Source of the DNA: Betaproteobacteria bacterium
Lineage (GTDB): Bacteria > Pseudomonadota > Gammaproteobacteria > Burkholderiales > Burkholderiaceae_D
DNA length: 33,179 nt
Reading direction: 5' to 3'
Assembly (NCBI GenBank): GCA_016868055.1
Contig: VGHX01000022.1
Location: 1 to 33,179 of the forward strand
Positions 24,330-32,994 of the stretch are shown here, in pieces. The notes under the pieces are model-generated. The model had not been told where the DNA came from, ran no database searches, and worked only from the letters and a program-made list of their open reading frames with translations. How positions within the stretch are numbered: the stretch's first letter is position 1; every line of letters begins with the position of its first letter. A program made the position numbers and the translations under genes.

Positions 24330-25694
24330 TCAATCGACCCGTGCCCACAAATCATGCGCATCCGCTGCCGTGATCGTGACATCCACGAAGCTACCCACCG
24401 TGAGCTCACGGCCCGGTTCGAACGGTAGTTTCACATACACCACGCCATCGATCTCCGGCGCATCTGCTGCCGAGCGACCAGTTGCGCCGTTGCGATCCAC
24501 CGCATCAATCAATACCCGCAAGGTCTTACCGACCTTTGATTGCAAGCGTTCACGGGAGATCTGTTCTTGCAGCTGCATCACTCTCCCTCGACGCTCCTCG
24601 CGCACCTCGTCCGGTACCGGATTATCGATGGCATTCGCCGCTGCACCCTCGACCGGTGAATACGCAAAGCAGCCGAGGCGATCAATTTTTGCTTCGCGCA
24701 GAAAGTCGAGCAAATACGAAAACTCTTCCTCCGTCTCGCCGGGAAATCCGGCGATGAAGGTAGAACGTATCGTGATGTCCGGGCAAAGCTCACGCCAAGC
24801 GCGAATACGCTCGATATTTTTTTCACCACTTGCCGGACGCTTCATGCGCTTCAATACATCCGGGTGCGCGTGCTGCAGCGGCACATCCAGGTAGGGCAGC
24901 ACATGGCCCCCTGTCATCCATGGAATCACTTCATCGACATGCGGATAGGGATACACATAATGCAAGCGCACCCAGGCATCGTACTGCTGCGCCAGCTCGC
25001 CTAACGCACGGGTCAGGTCAGTCATGTGGGTGCGCATCGGCTTACCATTCCAGAAGCCAGTGCGGAACTTAATATCGACGCCATAGGCGCTGGTGTCTTG
25101 CGAGATCACCAGTAATTCTTTAACACCCGCCTTGAACAGGTTTTCTGCCTCGAGCATGACATCCGCCACCGGACGCGAGACCAGATCACCGCGCATGGAC
25201 GGAATAATGCAGAAGCTGCAGCGATGATTACAGCCCTCGGAAATCTTCAGATACGCATAATGTTTCGGTGTGAGCTTGACGCCTTGCGGTGGCAATAAAT
25301 CCAGAAACGGCTCGTGCGGCTTGGGTAGATGGCTATGCACGGCATCCATCACCTCGCCTAATGCGTGCGGCCCGGTCACTGCGAGTACTTTGGGATGTAC
25401 CTTGCGCACGATCTCGTCACCCGACGCGTCTTTCTTGCTACCGAGACAACCGGTGACGATAACTTTACCGTTTTCATTCAGCGCTTCGCCGATTACATCC
25501 AGCGACTCTTGCACCGCAGCGTCAATGAAGCCGCAGGTATTCACAATCACTAGATCTGCGCCATCGTAGGACTTGGCGGTCTCGTAACCTTCAGCGCGCA
25601 GCTGCGTCAGGATTTGCTCGGAATCGGTCAGAGCCTTGGGGCAACCGAGTGAGACGAAACCCACCTTGGGAGCGGCTACAGAGCTGGATGACAT
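24330..25694 (-). CDS. rimO: Ribosomal protein S12 methylthiotransferase RimO
   Basis: The 454-residue radical SAM enzyme adds a methylthio group to an aspartate of ribosomal protein S12. Its N-terminal domain uses C18, C54 and C83 for one [4Fe-4S] cluster; the radical SAM cluster is C155, C159, C162 in CNHRCSFC; a TRAM domain ends the protein (about 385-450). LGCPKAL and the SMRGDLVSR motif mark RimO rather than MiaB. ATG at 25694. Confidence 0.98.
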   Translation of the reverse strand: MSSSSVAAPKVGFVSLGCPKALTDSEQILTQLRAEGYETAKSYDGADLVIVNTCGFIDAAVQESLDVIGEALNENGKVIVTGCLGSKKDASGDEIVRKVHPKVLAVTGPHALGEVMDAVHSHLPKPHEPFLDLLPPQGVKLTPKHYAYLKISEGCNHRCSFCIIPSMRGDLVSRPVADVMLEAENLFKAGVKELLVISQDTSAYGVDIKFRTGFWNGKPMRTHMTDLTRALGELAQQYDAWVRLHYVYPYPHVDEVIPWMTGGHVLPYLDVPLQHAHPDVLKRMKRPASGEKNIERIRAWRELCPDITIRSTFIAGFPGETEEEFSYLLDFLREAKIDRLGCFAYSPVEGAAANAIDNPVPDEVREERRGRVMQLQEQISRERLQSKVGKTLRVLIDAVDRNGATGRSAADAPEIDGVVYVKLPFEPGRELTVGSFVDVTITAADAHDLWARVD

Positions 25695-25738
25695 AGTGTG
25701 TGGATGGGTACGGCGTTAGCGAGTAACTTGTTACTTAA

Positions 25739-25765
25739 AAAAGCCGGCAACATGTGCCGGCTTTT
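25739..25765 (-). terminator. Intrinsic terminator of phaR
   Basis: AAAAGCCGGCA (25739-25749) pairs with TGCCGGCTTTT (25755-25765) around ACATG. On the minus strand the stem leads into TTTTTT, 26 nt after the phaR stop. It shields the rimO promoter region from readthrough. Confidence 0.88.
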
Positions 25766-25790
25766 GTGGGTACGTTCAAAACGACGAGGA

Positions 25791-26372
25791 TCAGTTCTTT
25801 TCAGCCCCCGGCGCGTGGGCGCCGTTACCGTTCATACCCGGAAACGGGAAACCAACAAACACGTTCTTGGCCTGGCTTTGCATTTGCTCTTGCATCTGCA
25901 TGAACAGGCTCTTGCTCTGCTCAATATAGTTGCTCATCATGCCTTGCATCATGGGCGCCTGAACGCTCATGAACTGCGTCCACATCTCCGGGCTGAAGGC
26001 TTTTTCATCGATCAAGCCTTTGGAGTTCTCTGCCATTTTGTTCTGAATGTCGATGAACACCTGGATATTCTTTTCCAGATACGAGCCCATCATGCCCTGC
26101 ATCGCGTGGCCGTAGTAACGAATGATTTGCGACAAGGCCGAGCTGGAGAACATTGGCTGACCGTTCGACTCTTCTTCCAGAATGATCTGCAACAGAATGC
26201 TGCGGGTCAGGTCTTCCTCGGTCTTGGCATCAACTACGATGAATGTCTCATTCGCAAGAACAAGTTGTTTAACGTCTGCGAGGGTGATGTAGGAACTGGT
26301 TTGGGTATCGTACAGGCGGCGATTCGGGTACTTCTTAATCAGGCGCTCGGCCGATTTTTTTGCGCTATTCAT
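25791..26372 (-). CDS. phaR: Polyhydroxyalkanoate synthesis repressor PhaR
   Basis: A 193-residue DNA- and granule-binding repressor. The conserved N-terminal domain is plain: RLIKKYPNRRLYDTQTSSYITLADVKQLV (about 10-38), then the second accumulation-regulator domain (about 70-110, SQIIRYYGHAMQGMMGSYLEKN). The C-terminus is Met/Gln-rich, ending FPGMNGNGAHAPG. Betaproteobacterial PhaR represses phasin genes and its own gene until PHA granules titrate it off DNA. It is downstream of phaC on the same strand but has its own likely promoter. Confidence 0.97.
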   Translation of the reverse strand: MNSAKKSAERLIKKYPNRRLYDTQTSSYITLADVKQLVLANETFIVVDAKTEEDLTRSILLQIILEEESNGQPMFSSSALSQIIRYYGHAMQGMMGSYLEKNIQVFIDIQNKMAENSKGLIDEKAFSPEMWTQFMSVQAPMMQGMMSNYIEQSKSLFMQMQEQMQSQAKNVFVGFPFPGMNGNGAHAPGAEKN

Positions 26373-26452
26373 GAGGTGTCCACTCTTTTGCGTCGCAATG
26401 ATTACTTGCGATCTTGTTGAAATGACGAGCCTGGGCCCGTGTCTCCGAGCCG

Positions 26453-26483
26453 ATTATAGTCTCGAAAATCAATTAGTTGTCTA
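26453..26483 (-). promoter_or_regulatory. Candidate phaR promoter
   Basis: Minus strand TATAAT (26453-26458) with TAGACA (26478-26483) 19 bp upstream, about 80 nt before the phaR start. The -10 is perfect, the spacing slightly long. The rest of 26459-26594 between phaC and phaR holds a GC-rich dyad (CGCCGC/GCGGCG) without a T-run; I see no gene there. Confidence 0.5.
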
Positions 26484-26594
26484 GCATTCGGCGACGCATG
26501 TCGATTATTTTGCGCCGCACTGCGCGCCGCCACGATAATCGAGCGGCGTCATACTATCAATGTGACAAGATATTCAGCGTCAAGCTGATCGATC

Positions 26595-28355
26595 TTAGGA
26601 AGCCTTAGCCTTCACGTAGCGCCCGGGAGCAGGCTCAATTGGCTTGTGTCGCGCATTACCGTACTTGGCGGGTGCCTTGCGCATCGGGCCAGCGTTCTCC
26701 TCCAAAAAGGTGGACCACTCCGGCCACCAACTTCCCGGGTGCTCGGTGGCGCCTGCGAACCAATCCTCGGCATCAGGCGGTAGCGACTGGTTGACCCAGT
26801 AGCTGCGTTTCTTTTTGGCAGGTGGATTAATCACGCCGGCAATGTGCCCGGACGCGCCCAAGACGAAGCGATTGTTAGCGCGCTTGCCTTTGTTGATAAG
26901 GTCAGTGGTGACATAGGCGCTACCCCAGGGAACGATATGGTCCTCGCGCGAAGCATATAAAAATGCGGGCAGCTTCAACTTGCTGAGGTCTATCGGGTCG
27001 CCGCTGACGCGCAACTTACCTGGCTTGCGTAGCTCGTTCTGCAAGTACATATGGCGCAGGTAGTAGCAGAACATGGGGCCGGGCAAGTTGGTGCTGTCCG
27101 AGTTCCAGTACAACAGGTCAAACGCAGGAGGCTCCTCACCTTTCAGGTAATTGTTTTCTACGTAGTTCCAGACCAGATCATTGGGACGCAGGCTGGAGAA
27201 CGTTGCCGCAAAATCGCGCCCGGGCATTAGCCCACCCTGCGCTATGGATTGCTCTCGCTGCGCAACCTGCTGCTCGTCGACGAACACATCAATCACACCC
27301 ACATCGGTGAAATCCAACATCGTCGTCAGCAGCGTCAGGCTTGAGGCTGGGTGCTTGCCTCGCGCCGCCAAGGCAGCGAGCGCTGTTGCGACAATCGTGC
27401 CGCCAACGCAGAAACCCAGCACGTTGAGTTGTTTTGCGCCGCTGATATCGAGCGCGACTTCCATCGCGCGTATCGGACCTTGTTCGATGTAATCGTCCCA
27501 GCCCAAGTGCCCAAGCGCAGCATCCGGATTCACCCAAGACACCACAAACACGGTATGTCCCTGCTCGACCGCATAACGGATAACAGAGTTATCCGGTTGC
27601 AGGTCAAGAATGTAATACTTGTTAATACACGGTGGCACAAATAGCAGTGGCCGCTCATGGACTTCTTTGGTCAGCGGCCGGTACTGCAGTAACTGCATCA
27701 CCTCGTTCTCGAACACGACCGCGCCCTCGGTGGTAGCAACATTACGGCCCACTTCAAACGCGGTTTCATCCGTCTGCGAGATATGGCCTTTACCCATATC
27801 AGCCAGCATATGCATGATGCCGCGCGTCAGGCTCTCGCCTTTTGACTCCACCAGCTTCTGCTGTGCCTCAGGATTGGTCGCCAGAAAATTCTTGGGCGAT
27901 AAAGCATCTATGGTTTGCTGCGTCGCGAAGCGAATCTTGCGCTTGGTCTTTTCATCGGTATCCACGGCCTCAGCCAGCGCGTTCAGGTAGCGCGCATTCA
28001 GCAGGTACACCGACGCGTTGAACGCATGTAGCGGATTGTGGTGCCACGCCGGGTCGGCAAAACGACGATCGTGAATAACCAGCGTCCGTTGCGCGACAAA
28101 CGCCGTCCATAGCGTCGACACCTGTTCCATATACTCGTTTTGAAGTTGCGTCAGCCGCTCCGGCGGTACGACTGCGTTCACTGGCGTCATCGGCGGCACG
28201 GCGGGTAAATTCGGCATGGCCGGCATCGATGCCATCGCCGGTAACCCTGACTGAATCAAATTGAACACGGACTGCCACTGCTTGGGGTCCGACATTTTTG
28301 CGAGCCACTGCTGTGCGGCTGCTTGCTGTGCTGCGTTTGGATAGGAGTTGTTCAT
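26595..28355 (-). CDS. phaC: Class I polyhydroxyalkanoate synthase
   Basis: The 586-residue enzyme polymerises hydroxyacyl-CoA into storage polyester at the granule surface. The lipase-like box GFCVGG carries the nucleophile C316; D472 (REDHIVPW) and H504 (GASGHIAG) complete the triad, close to C319/D480/H508 of Cupriavidus. Length and the single-subunit form mark class I, with short-chain substrates likely. The N-terminus has an unusual Met/Pro/Ala run (PAMASMPAMPNLPAVPPM). phaA and phaB, which usually lie between phaC and phaR in this order, are absent here. Confidence 0.97.
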   Translation of the reverse strand: MNNSYPNAAQQAAAQQWLAKMSDPKQWQSVFNLIQSGLPAMASMPAMPNLPAVPPMTPVNAVVPPERLTQLQNEYMEQVSTLWTAFVAQRTLVIHDRRFADPAWHHNPLHAFNASVYLLNARYLNALAEAVDTDEKTKRKIRFATQQTIDALSPKNFLATNPEAQQKLVESKGESLTRGIMHMLADMGKGHISQTDETAFEVGRNVATTEGAVVFENEVMQLLQYRPLTKEVHERPLLFVPPCINKYYILDLQPDNSVIRYAVEQGHTVFVVSWVNPDAALGHLGWDDYIEQGPIRAMEVALDISGAKQLNVLGFCVGGTIVATALAALAARGKHPASSLTLLTTMLDFTDVGVIDVFVDEQQVAQREQSIAQGGLMPGRDFAATFSSLRPNDLVWNYVENNYLKGEEPPAFDLLYWNSDSTNLPGPMFCYYLRHMYLQNELRKPGKLRVSGDPIDLSKLKLPAFLYASREDHIVPWGSAYVTTDLINKGKRANNRFVLGASGHIAGVINPPAKKKRSYWVNQSLPPDAEDWFAGATEHPGSWWPEWSTFLEENAGPMRKAPAKYGNARHKPIEPAPGRYVKAKAS

Positions 28356-28410
28356 GCGCTTTGGCTGCTCTGGCGAACGTCCACTGCAGACCGTTTGGGT
28401 CGGTGCTAGG

Positions 28411-28686
28411 ATGCGCGCTGACTTTACATCGAGCAGGCGCGCCGTGCATATCGCTGCAGTGGGTTGGATTTACGTGACGCTGATGATGGCGATCACCGAG
28501 GAAACGGTGGTTGCCGGCATTATGACGTTTTTATTGTACGGCGTGTTACCGACGCTCATCATTATCTATGTAGGCGGTAGTCCTCAGCGCAGGAAACGCA
28601 ACGAGCAAGCGCGGCTGCAAATGATGCAAGAACAGCAAAACCTGGCGCAACAAGAACCCAACCGCGATCCGAATAAGCTCAACTAG
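28411..28686 (+). CDS. Small two-helix membrane protein
   Basis: About 91 residues with two hydrophobic segments (roughly WIYVTLMMAIT and AGIMTFLLYGVLPTLIIIYVGG), then a basic, Gln-rich cytoplasmic tail (SPQRRKRNEQARLQMMQEQQ). Similar short proteins of the form ...YGLLPLALFLW..GTPxRRR are common and uncharacterised in betaproteobacteria. The start is uncertain: ATG at 28411 or GTG at 28444, the latter fitting the family length better. It is divergent from phaC and overlaps the end of pgeF by 8 bp. Confidence 0.7.
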   Translation: MRADFTSSRRAVHIAAVGWIYVTLMMAITEETVVAGIMTFLLYGVLPTLIIIYVGGSPQRRKRNEQARLQMMQEQQNLAQQEPNRDPNKLN

Positions 28687-29443
28687 CGCGCTTGATCCAG
28701 ATCATGGTGGCCATGCGGCCGGTAATGCGATCGCGTCGAAAAGAGTAAAAGCGCGCAGGGTCGCTCAGGGTGCAGTGCTGGCCGCCTGCCACGTTGCTCA
28801 CACCGACGCTTGCAAGTATGACTTTGGCAAGCGCCGGCAAGTCTGCGAAGAACTTGCCTGGCCTCGCCTCGATTGCCTTAAAGGCCGAGTGCCCGGTTGC
28901 CCAAGGCTCAAACGCTTGCAGCACATCTTGGCCAACCTCAAACGCGTTGGGTCCGATGCCGGGCCCAAGCCAGGCGACAATTTGATCGGCGCCGCGCTCG
29001 CGCATGGCGTTCACGGTGGCTTGCAATACGCCGCTTGCCATACCGCGCCAACCCGCATGCGCAGCACCGACCACCTGAGCACGGCTATCTGCCAGCAGCA
29101 CGGGCATGCAGTCGGCTGTCATGATGGCGCACACCTGCTCGGGTTGCGCAGTGATGCAGGCATCTGCCTCTGTAGATGTCGGACTCATATCCGCATGAAT
29201 CACCCCTGTACCGTGCACCTGGGTCAGCCAGAGCGGCTCCGAAGGCAGCTGCTGCCGCAGCAGCGCACGGTTACGGGCAACAATATCCGCGCCATCGCCG
29301 ACATGGGTACCGAGATTTAGTCCGCCGCCGCCTACGCCGTCGTCATAGGGCGCGCCACTCACCCCGCCTTGGCGCGTCGTCGTCAGCACGCCCACCGAGA
29401 GTGGCAAATCGGGCCAGTCGACAGCAAGCGTAGGCAATGACAT
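28679..29443 (-). CDS. pgeF: PgeF (YfiH/LACC1 family) multicopper-type nucleoside phosphorylase or peptidoglycan editing factor
   Basis: The 254-residue protein belongs to the YfiH family. Metal-binding residues appear in LTQVHGTGV, MTADCMPVLL and GAAHAGWRGMASGVL. Family members have purine nucleoside phosphorylase activity and, in E. coli, YfiH prevents mis-incorporation of serine into peptidoglycan. Older records call it laccase. The ATG at 29443 overlaps the rluD stop by one base (TGATG), so translation is coupled. A longer frame from TTG at 29458 is less likely. Confidence 0.95.
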   Translation of the reverse strand: MSLPTLAVDWPDLPLSVGVLTTTRQGGVSGAPYDDGVGGGGLNLGTHVGDGADIVARNRALLRQQLPSEPLWLTQVHGTGVIHADMSPTSTEADACITAQPEQVCAIMTADCMPVLLADSRAQVVGAAHAGWRGMASGVLQATVNAMRERGADQIVAWLGPGIGPNAFEVGQDVLQAFEPWATGHSAFKAIEARPGKFFADLPALAKVILASVGVSNVAGGQHCTLSDPARFYSFRRDRITGRMATMIWIKRAS

Positions 29444-30495
29444 CAGATCACCGAGCAATCAATGCCAGCACGAACCAGTAGCTGCGCCATATCGCTGGGC
29501 AAAGCCGCGCACCACTCAGCGTGAGTTCGCTGAGCCGGATGCCGCAATGAAAGCCGCTCGGCATGCAAGGCCTGGCGGGGAAAAACGGCTGCCAGGTGGT
29601 GTTTGCCGTAAACGCTGTCACCCACCAGCGGAAACCCGATCGACTGCAGGTGCACCCGAATCTGATGGGTTCGGCCCGTCTCAAGACGGCAACGCAGTAG
29701 CGCTACCGGCTTACCCTCGAGGGTGCCATTCACCACCCGCGTGTAGTGCGTGATGGCAGGCTTTGCGAGCGGCGATTTACTGACTGCCATGCGGGTACGA
29801 TCACGCGAGTGGCGCGCAATCGCCGCCTCGACCCGGCCACTTGAAATAGGCTGCCCCCAAACCAACGCGAGATATTCGCGACCCATGCTGCGCTCTTGCA
29901 GCTGCCGCACCAGGTCGGTTTGCGCTGACAAGGTTTTGGCGACCACCAGCAGGCCGCTGGTGTCTTTATCAAGCCGATGCACTATGCCCGCACGCGGCAC
30001 ACCGGTCAGTTGCGGCCAGCGATGGAGCAACCCATTCAGTAGCGTGCCATGCCAGTTACCTGCAGCAGGATGCACGACCAAGCCAACCGGCTTGTTGATG
30101 ACTGCAATGCTGTCATCTTCGTGCACCACATCGAGCGCAATCGGCTCTGCCTGAAACGCAAAATCACTCACCGCCGGCTGCGGCTGCAGCATGAGCTTTT
30201 CGTCGCCCAACATGGTCGATTTCGCTTTTGCCAGCTTGCCATCAACCAGCACATGGCCGCTATCGATCCATTGTTGCAACCGCGCGCGCGAGTATTGCGG
30301 GAGATGTGACGCCAGCACCTTATCGAGCCGCACACCACAGCTACGTGCATCGAGCGTGATGACGATCGGTGCAAGATCGTCAACGCTCTCGACCAAACCC
30401 TCGCCTTCATCAGCGTCATCGAAGATGGCGGCGCCATCAGGCGTAATCATGTCGCTGTCTTTCGAGAGAATGTTCGGATTGGAGGGAGACTTCAT
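29443..30495 (-). CDS. rluD: 23S rRNA pseudouridine synthase RluD
   Basis: The 350-residue enzyme makes pseudouridines 1911, 1915 and 1917 in 23S rRNA helix 69. An S4 RNA-binding domain (about 51-110, RLDKVLASHLPQYSRARLQQWI) precedes the catalytic domain, with the nucleophile D176 in HRLDKDTSGLL and RTHQIRVHL nearby. An acidic N-terminal extension of about 45 residues (DDADEGEGLVESVDD) is longer than in E. coli. A second in-frame ATG at 30450 is possible. It is divergent from bamD. Confidence 0.96.
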   Translation of the reverse strand: MKSPSNPNILSKDSDMITPDGAAIFDDADEGEGLVESVDDLAPIVITLDARSCGVRLDKVLASHLPQYSRARLQQWIDSGHVLVDGKLAKAKSTMLGDEKLMLQPQPAVSDFAFQAEPIALDVVHEDDSIAVINKPVGLVVHPAAGNWHGTLLNGLLHRWPQLTGVPRAGIVHRLDKDTSGLLVVAKTLSAQTDLVRQLQERSMGREYLALVWGQPISSGRVEAAIARHSRDRTRMAVSKSPLAKPAITHYTRVVNGTLEGKPVALLRCRLETGRTHQIRVHLQSIGFPLVGDSVYGKHHLAAVFPRQALHAERLSLRHPAQRTHAEWCAALPSDMAQLLVRAGIDCSVI

Positions 30496-30505
30496 CGGCT
30501 ATAAT
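30479..30505 (+). promoter_or_regulatory. Candidate bamD promoter
   Basis: A perfect TATAAT (30500-30505) with TTGGAG (30479-30484) 15 bp upstream, placing transcription start about 25-30 nt before the bamD ATG. The -35 lies inside the first codons of the divergent rluD. Confidence 0.5.
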
Positions 30506-30540
30506 CGTCGCTGGTTTCCGATCTGCCGCCGACCCTCTCC

Positions 30541-31335
30541 ATGCTGAAGCATATTTCCAAAATCGTTCTATTGGCACTTGCGCTGGCACTTGCTGCCTGC
30601 GCCTCGCTCGGAGAAAAAACAGACGAGACTAAGAACTGGTCGGCCGACAAATTATACGCCGAGGCCAACGACGAGCTGAAAAGCGGTAACTACGAAAAGT
30701 CCATCAAGTACTTCGAGAAGCTTGAGTCGCGTTATCCATTCGGTGCATATGCGCAGCAAGCGCAAATGCAAATTGCCTATGCCTACTACAAACAAAACGA
30801 GCAAGCGCAGTGTCTAGCCGCTATTGACCGCTTTATTCGTTTGCATCCGAACCACCCTAACGTTGACTACATGTACTACCTGCGAGGGCTGGCCAACTTT
30901 AAAGATAAAAAAGGGCTGCTCGACTTTATCAGCGAGCAAGACCCGACCGAGCGCGACCCCAAAGCAGTTCGCGCTGCATTTGACGCTTTCAAGCAGCTGA
31001 TCGATCGCTACCCCAACAGCCAGTATGCCCCCGATGCGCGTGATCGCTTGAACTACCTGCTCGACGCGATGGCGCAGTATGAGGTTCATGTGGCGAACTA
31101 CTACTACCGACGTGGCGCCTATGTAGCAGCAGTCAATCGCGCGCAAAATGTGGTTCGCGATTACCCGGGTTCCGAATCCGCAAAAAGTGCTTTGCGTATC
31201 CAAGTACTGTCCTACGAGGCCATGGGCATGAAAGAACTTCGTGATGATGCGGAGCGGGTGTACCAGCTCAACTTTGCTGAGGCGGATGCCGAAAATGCCA
31301 GCAGCAGCAAGAAGCCTTGGTGGAAGGTTTGGTAA
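30541..31335 (+). CDS. bamD: Outer-membrane assembly lipoprotein BamD
   Basis: A 264-residue lipoprotein of the BAM complex, which inserts beta-barrels such as the receptor encoded at 5201-7354. The lipobox LAAC places lipidated Cys at residue 20. Five TPR-like helical repeats fill 38-245 (KLYAEANDELKSGNYEKSIKYFEKLESRYPFG is the first, and YYRRGAYVAAVNRAQNVVRDYPGS a later one). The Asp/Glu-rich linker ends in a C-terminal WWKVW. The bamD/rluD/pgeF arrangement is standard in betaproteobacteria. Confidence 0.98.
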   Translation: MLKHISKIVLLALALALAACASLGEKTDETKNWSADKLYAEANDELKSGNYEKSIKYFEKLESRYPFGAYAQQAQMQIAYAYYKQNEQAQCLAAIDRFIRLHPNHPNVDYMYYLRGLANFKDKKGLLDFISEQDPTERDPKAVRAAFDAFKQLIDRYPNSQYAPDARDRLNYLLDAMAQYEVHVANYYYRRGAYVAAVNRAQNVVRDYPGSESAKSALRIQVLSYEAMGMKELRDDAERVYQLNFAEADAENASSSKKPWWKVW

Positions 31336-31380
31336 ACTGCTTTTAAAACATCAGCGCGTTTATTGCGTCTTTAACGGCTT

Positions 31381-31498
31381 TACCCATACCTCAAGCGCCG
31401 TACCCGCACCTCAATCGCTAGAACCACACTTCAAGCCGCGCCCACCCCCAAGAGCCATGCCCACATCTCAAGCGCTATCACTAAACCTCTTAAGCGGC
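31381..31498. repeat. Degenerate 20-bp tandem repeat, about six units
   Basis: Units of about 20 bp follow each other with the pattern acccacacCTCAAGCGCta: 31381-31400, 31401-31420, 31421-31440, a degenerate 31441-31459, 31460-31479 and 31480-31498. The core CTCAAGCGC or close variants recurs in five of six. The last unit enters the 3' end of yaaA. No terminator is apparent between bamD and yaaA apart from this. Confidence 0.6.
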
Positions 31499-32263
31499 AC
31501 GCCGGCGAAACATCCAGCGTGATTCAGTGGATGCCTTGGCGTCAAACGCGTAGCCTTCGTTATCAAAGTCTTTAAGGTGCTCTGGCTTGGTGAGCTTTTG
31601 CTCAATGGCATAGCGCGCCATTAAACCCCGAGCGCGCTTGGCAAAAAACGACACGATCTTGTAACCGCCGCCCTTCCACTCCTCGAACACCGGCGTAATC
31701 ACCGGGCGATTCAGCTGCGCGGGCTTCACCGATTTGAAGTACTCCTCCGACGCCAGATTGATCAGCGCCTCGGCCTTTGACAGTTTCAATGATTCGTTCA
31801 AGGCCTCGGTAATCTGGTCGCCCCAGAAGGCGTATAAATCCTTACCGCGCTTGGTCGCCAAACGCGTACCCATCTCTAGCCGATAAGGCTGCATCAGATC
31901 GAGCGGGCGCAGAACGCCATACAAACCGGACAAAATGCGCACATGTTTTTGTGCCCAATCGAGTTGTCGAGCGGTGAGGCTTCGCGCGTCCAGTCCTTCG
32001 TAGACATCGCCGTCAAAGGCAAGCATCGCGGGCCGTGAATTATCTGCCGTGAATTTTTTCGACCAACTGGCGTAGCGGGCCACATTCAACTGCGCGAGAC
32101 TGTCGGAGATACTCATCAGACTACCGATTTCCGCAGGCGGCATGCCGCGTAGCGTGGTGACCAGCTCGGCTGAGCGCGCGATAAAATCCGGCTCGGTCGC
32201 TTTATTGACCGTGATCGGCGACTCGAAATCAAGCGTTTTAGCAGGCGAAAGAACAATCAGCAT
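31490..32263 (-). CDS. yaaA: Peroxide stress protein YaaA (DUF328)
   Basis: The 257-residue protein opens [16 protein letters not shown], the family signature, and carries [23 protein letters not shown] (about 113-135) and [18 protein letters not shown] (about 203-220). In E. coli YaaA is part of the OxyR response and lowers free iron during peroxide stress; it binds DNA. The ATG at 32263 has no strong ribosome binding site. The gene is bracketed by tandem repeats on both sides. Confidence 0.95.
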   Translation of the reverse strand: MLIVLSPAKTLDFESPITVNKATEPDFIARSAELVTTLRGMPPAEIGSLMSISDSLAQLNVARYASWSKKFTADNSRPAMLAFDGDVYEGLDARSLTARQLDWAQKHVRILSGLYGVLRPLDLMQPYRLEMGTRLATKRGKDLYAFWGDQITEALNESLKLSKAEALINLASEEYFKSVKPAQLNRPVITPVFEEWKGGGYKIVSFFAKRARGLMARYAIEQKLTKPEHLKDFDNEGYAFDAKASTESRWMFRRRAA

Positions 32264-32299
32264 AAGCAGTGTGTCGCGTGTAATTCAAGCGTATCAAAA

Positions 32300-32379
32300 T
32301 ATCGATTTATCAAAGTATCGATTTATCAAAGTATCGATTTATCAGAGTTTCGATTTATCAGAGTCTCGATCTACCAGAG
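32300..32379. repeat. Five-copy 16-bp tandem repeat upstream of yaaA
   Basis: TATCGATTTATCAAAG occurs exactly at 32300-32315 and 32316-32331. It continues with one change at 32332-32347, two at 32348-32363 and more at 32364-32379. A partial half-unit (TATCAAAA) precedes at 32292-32299 and a decayed copy appears near 32396-32412. Divergence grows away from yaaA. The unit contains the palindrome ATCGAT and is not a multiple of three. It lies in the control region shared by yaaA and the PIN gene. Confidence 0.9.
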
Positions 32380-32472
32380 AATCAACGTATAACAACATCG
32401 ATTTATAACCAAGATCAGCGTCGATACCGATAAAAAGCGGCGTCTCAATTGAATTGCAAGATAATCAGCCGA

Positions 32473-32946
32473 ATGATACCGAAACCGCCTGCCCGCCTGG
32501 TTCTCGACACCAATGTCTGCCTCGATCTGTTTGTGTATCGGGATCAGCGCTGGCAGCGGCTTTTGCAATCCATGGAAAGTGGGGAAGTCACCTGCCTGAC
32601 GCGCGAGGACTGCCGCACCGAGTGGACGCTGGTCCTCCAATACGCGCGTTTTGCGCTGGATGATCAGGCAAAGCAACGAGCGCTCGCCGAGTTCGATCGG
32701 TTAATGCTCAAGATCGATACTTCGCATCTCTCAGAGGTCACGCTGCCGGTCTGCAAAGACCGTGATGATCAAAAATTTCTGGAGCTGGCCGCCACCAGTG
32801 GCGCTCACTATTTAATATCCAAAGACAAGGCACTACTTAAACTCACCCGTCGAACGCGCAAGCTAGGCTTGTTCGAGATCACCACACCCGAGCAATGGCT
32901 CGCGCAGTATGAGTATGCCACTACCCTCGTCAGCCATGCAAACTAA
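32473..32946 (+). CDS. PIN-domain ribonuclease-like protein (COG1569 type)
   Basis: A 157-residue single-domain protein of the PIN family annotated as putative toxin. The metal-binding acids are visible: D12 in VLDTNVCLDLF, the Glu of CRTEWTLV, and the Asp cluster of CKDRDDQKFLELA, followed by YLISKDKALL. PIN enzymes cut single-stranded RNA using Mg2+ or Mn2+. No antitoxin gene is adjacent: upstream is repeat DNA and downstream a glutathione S-transferase. The COG1569 group often stands alone, so a toxin role is not established. ATG at 32473 is preferred over a TTG at 32449. Confidence 0.85.
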   Translation: MIPKPPARLVLDTNVCLDLFVYRDQRWQRLLQSMESGEVTCLTREDCRTEWTLVLQYARFALDDQAKQRALAEFDRLMLKIDTSHLSEVTLPVCKDRDDQKFLELAATSGAHYLISKDKALLKLTRRTRKLGLFEITTPEQWLAQYEYATTLVSHAN

Positions 32947-32994
32947 CTGAACTGAACGCACCTTCAGATCAACGATAGCCTGCCATAATCGCAC

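Noticed and set aside
32292-32379. DnaA boxes or plasmid-type iterons in the 16-bp repeats
   Set aside because: TTATCAAAG matches the DnaA box at only about 6 of 9 positions, and there is no replication gene or origin-like context.
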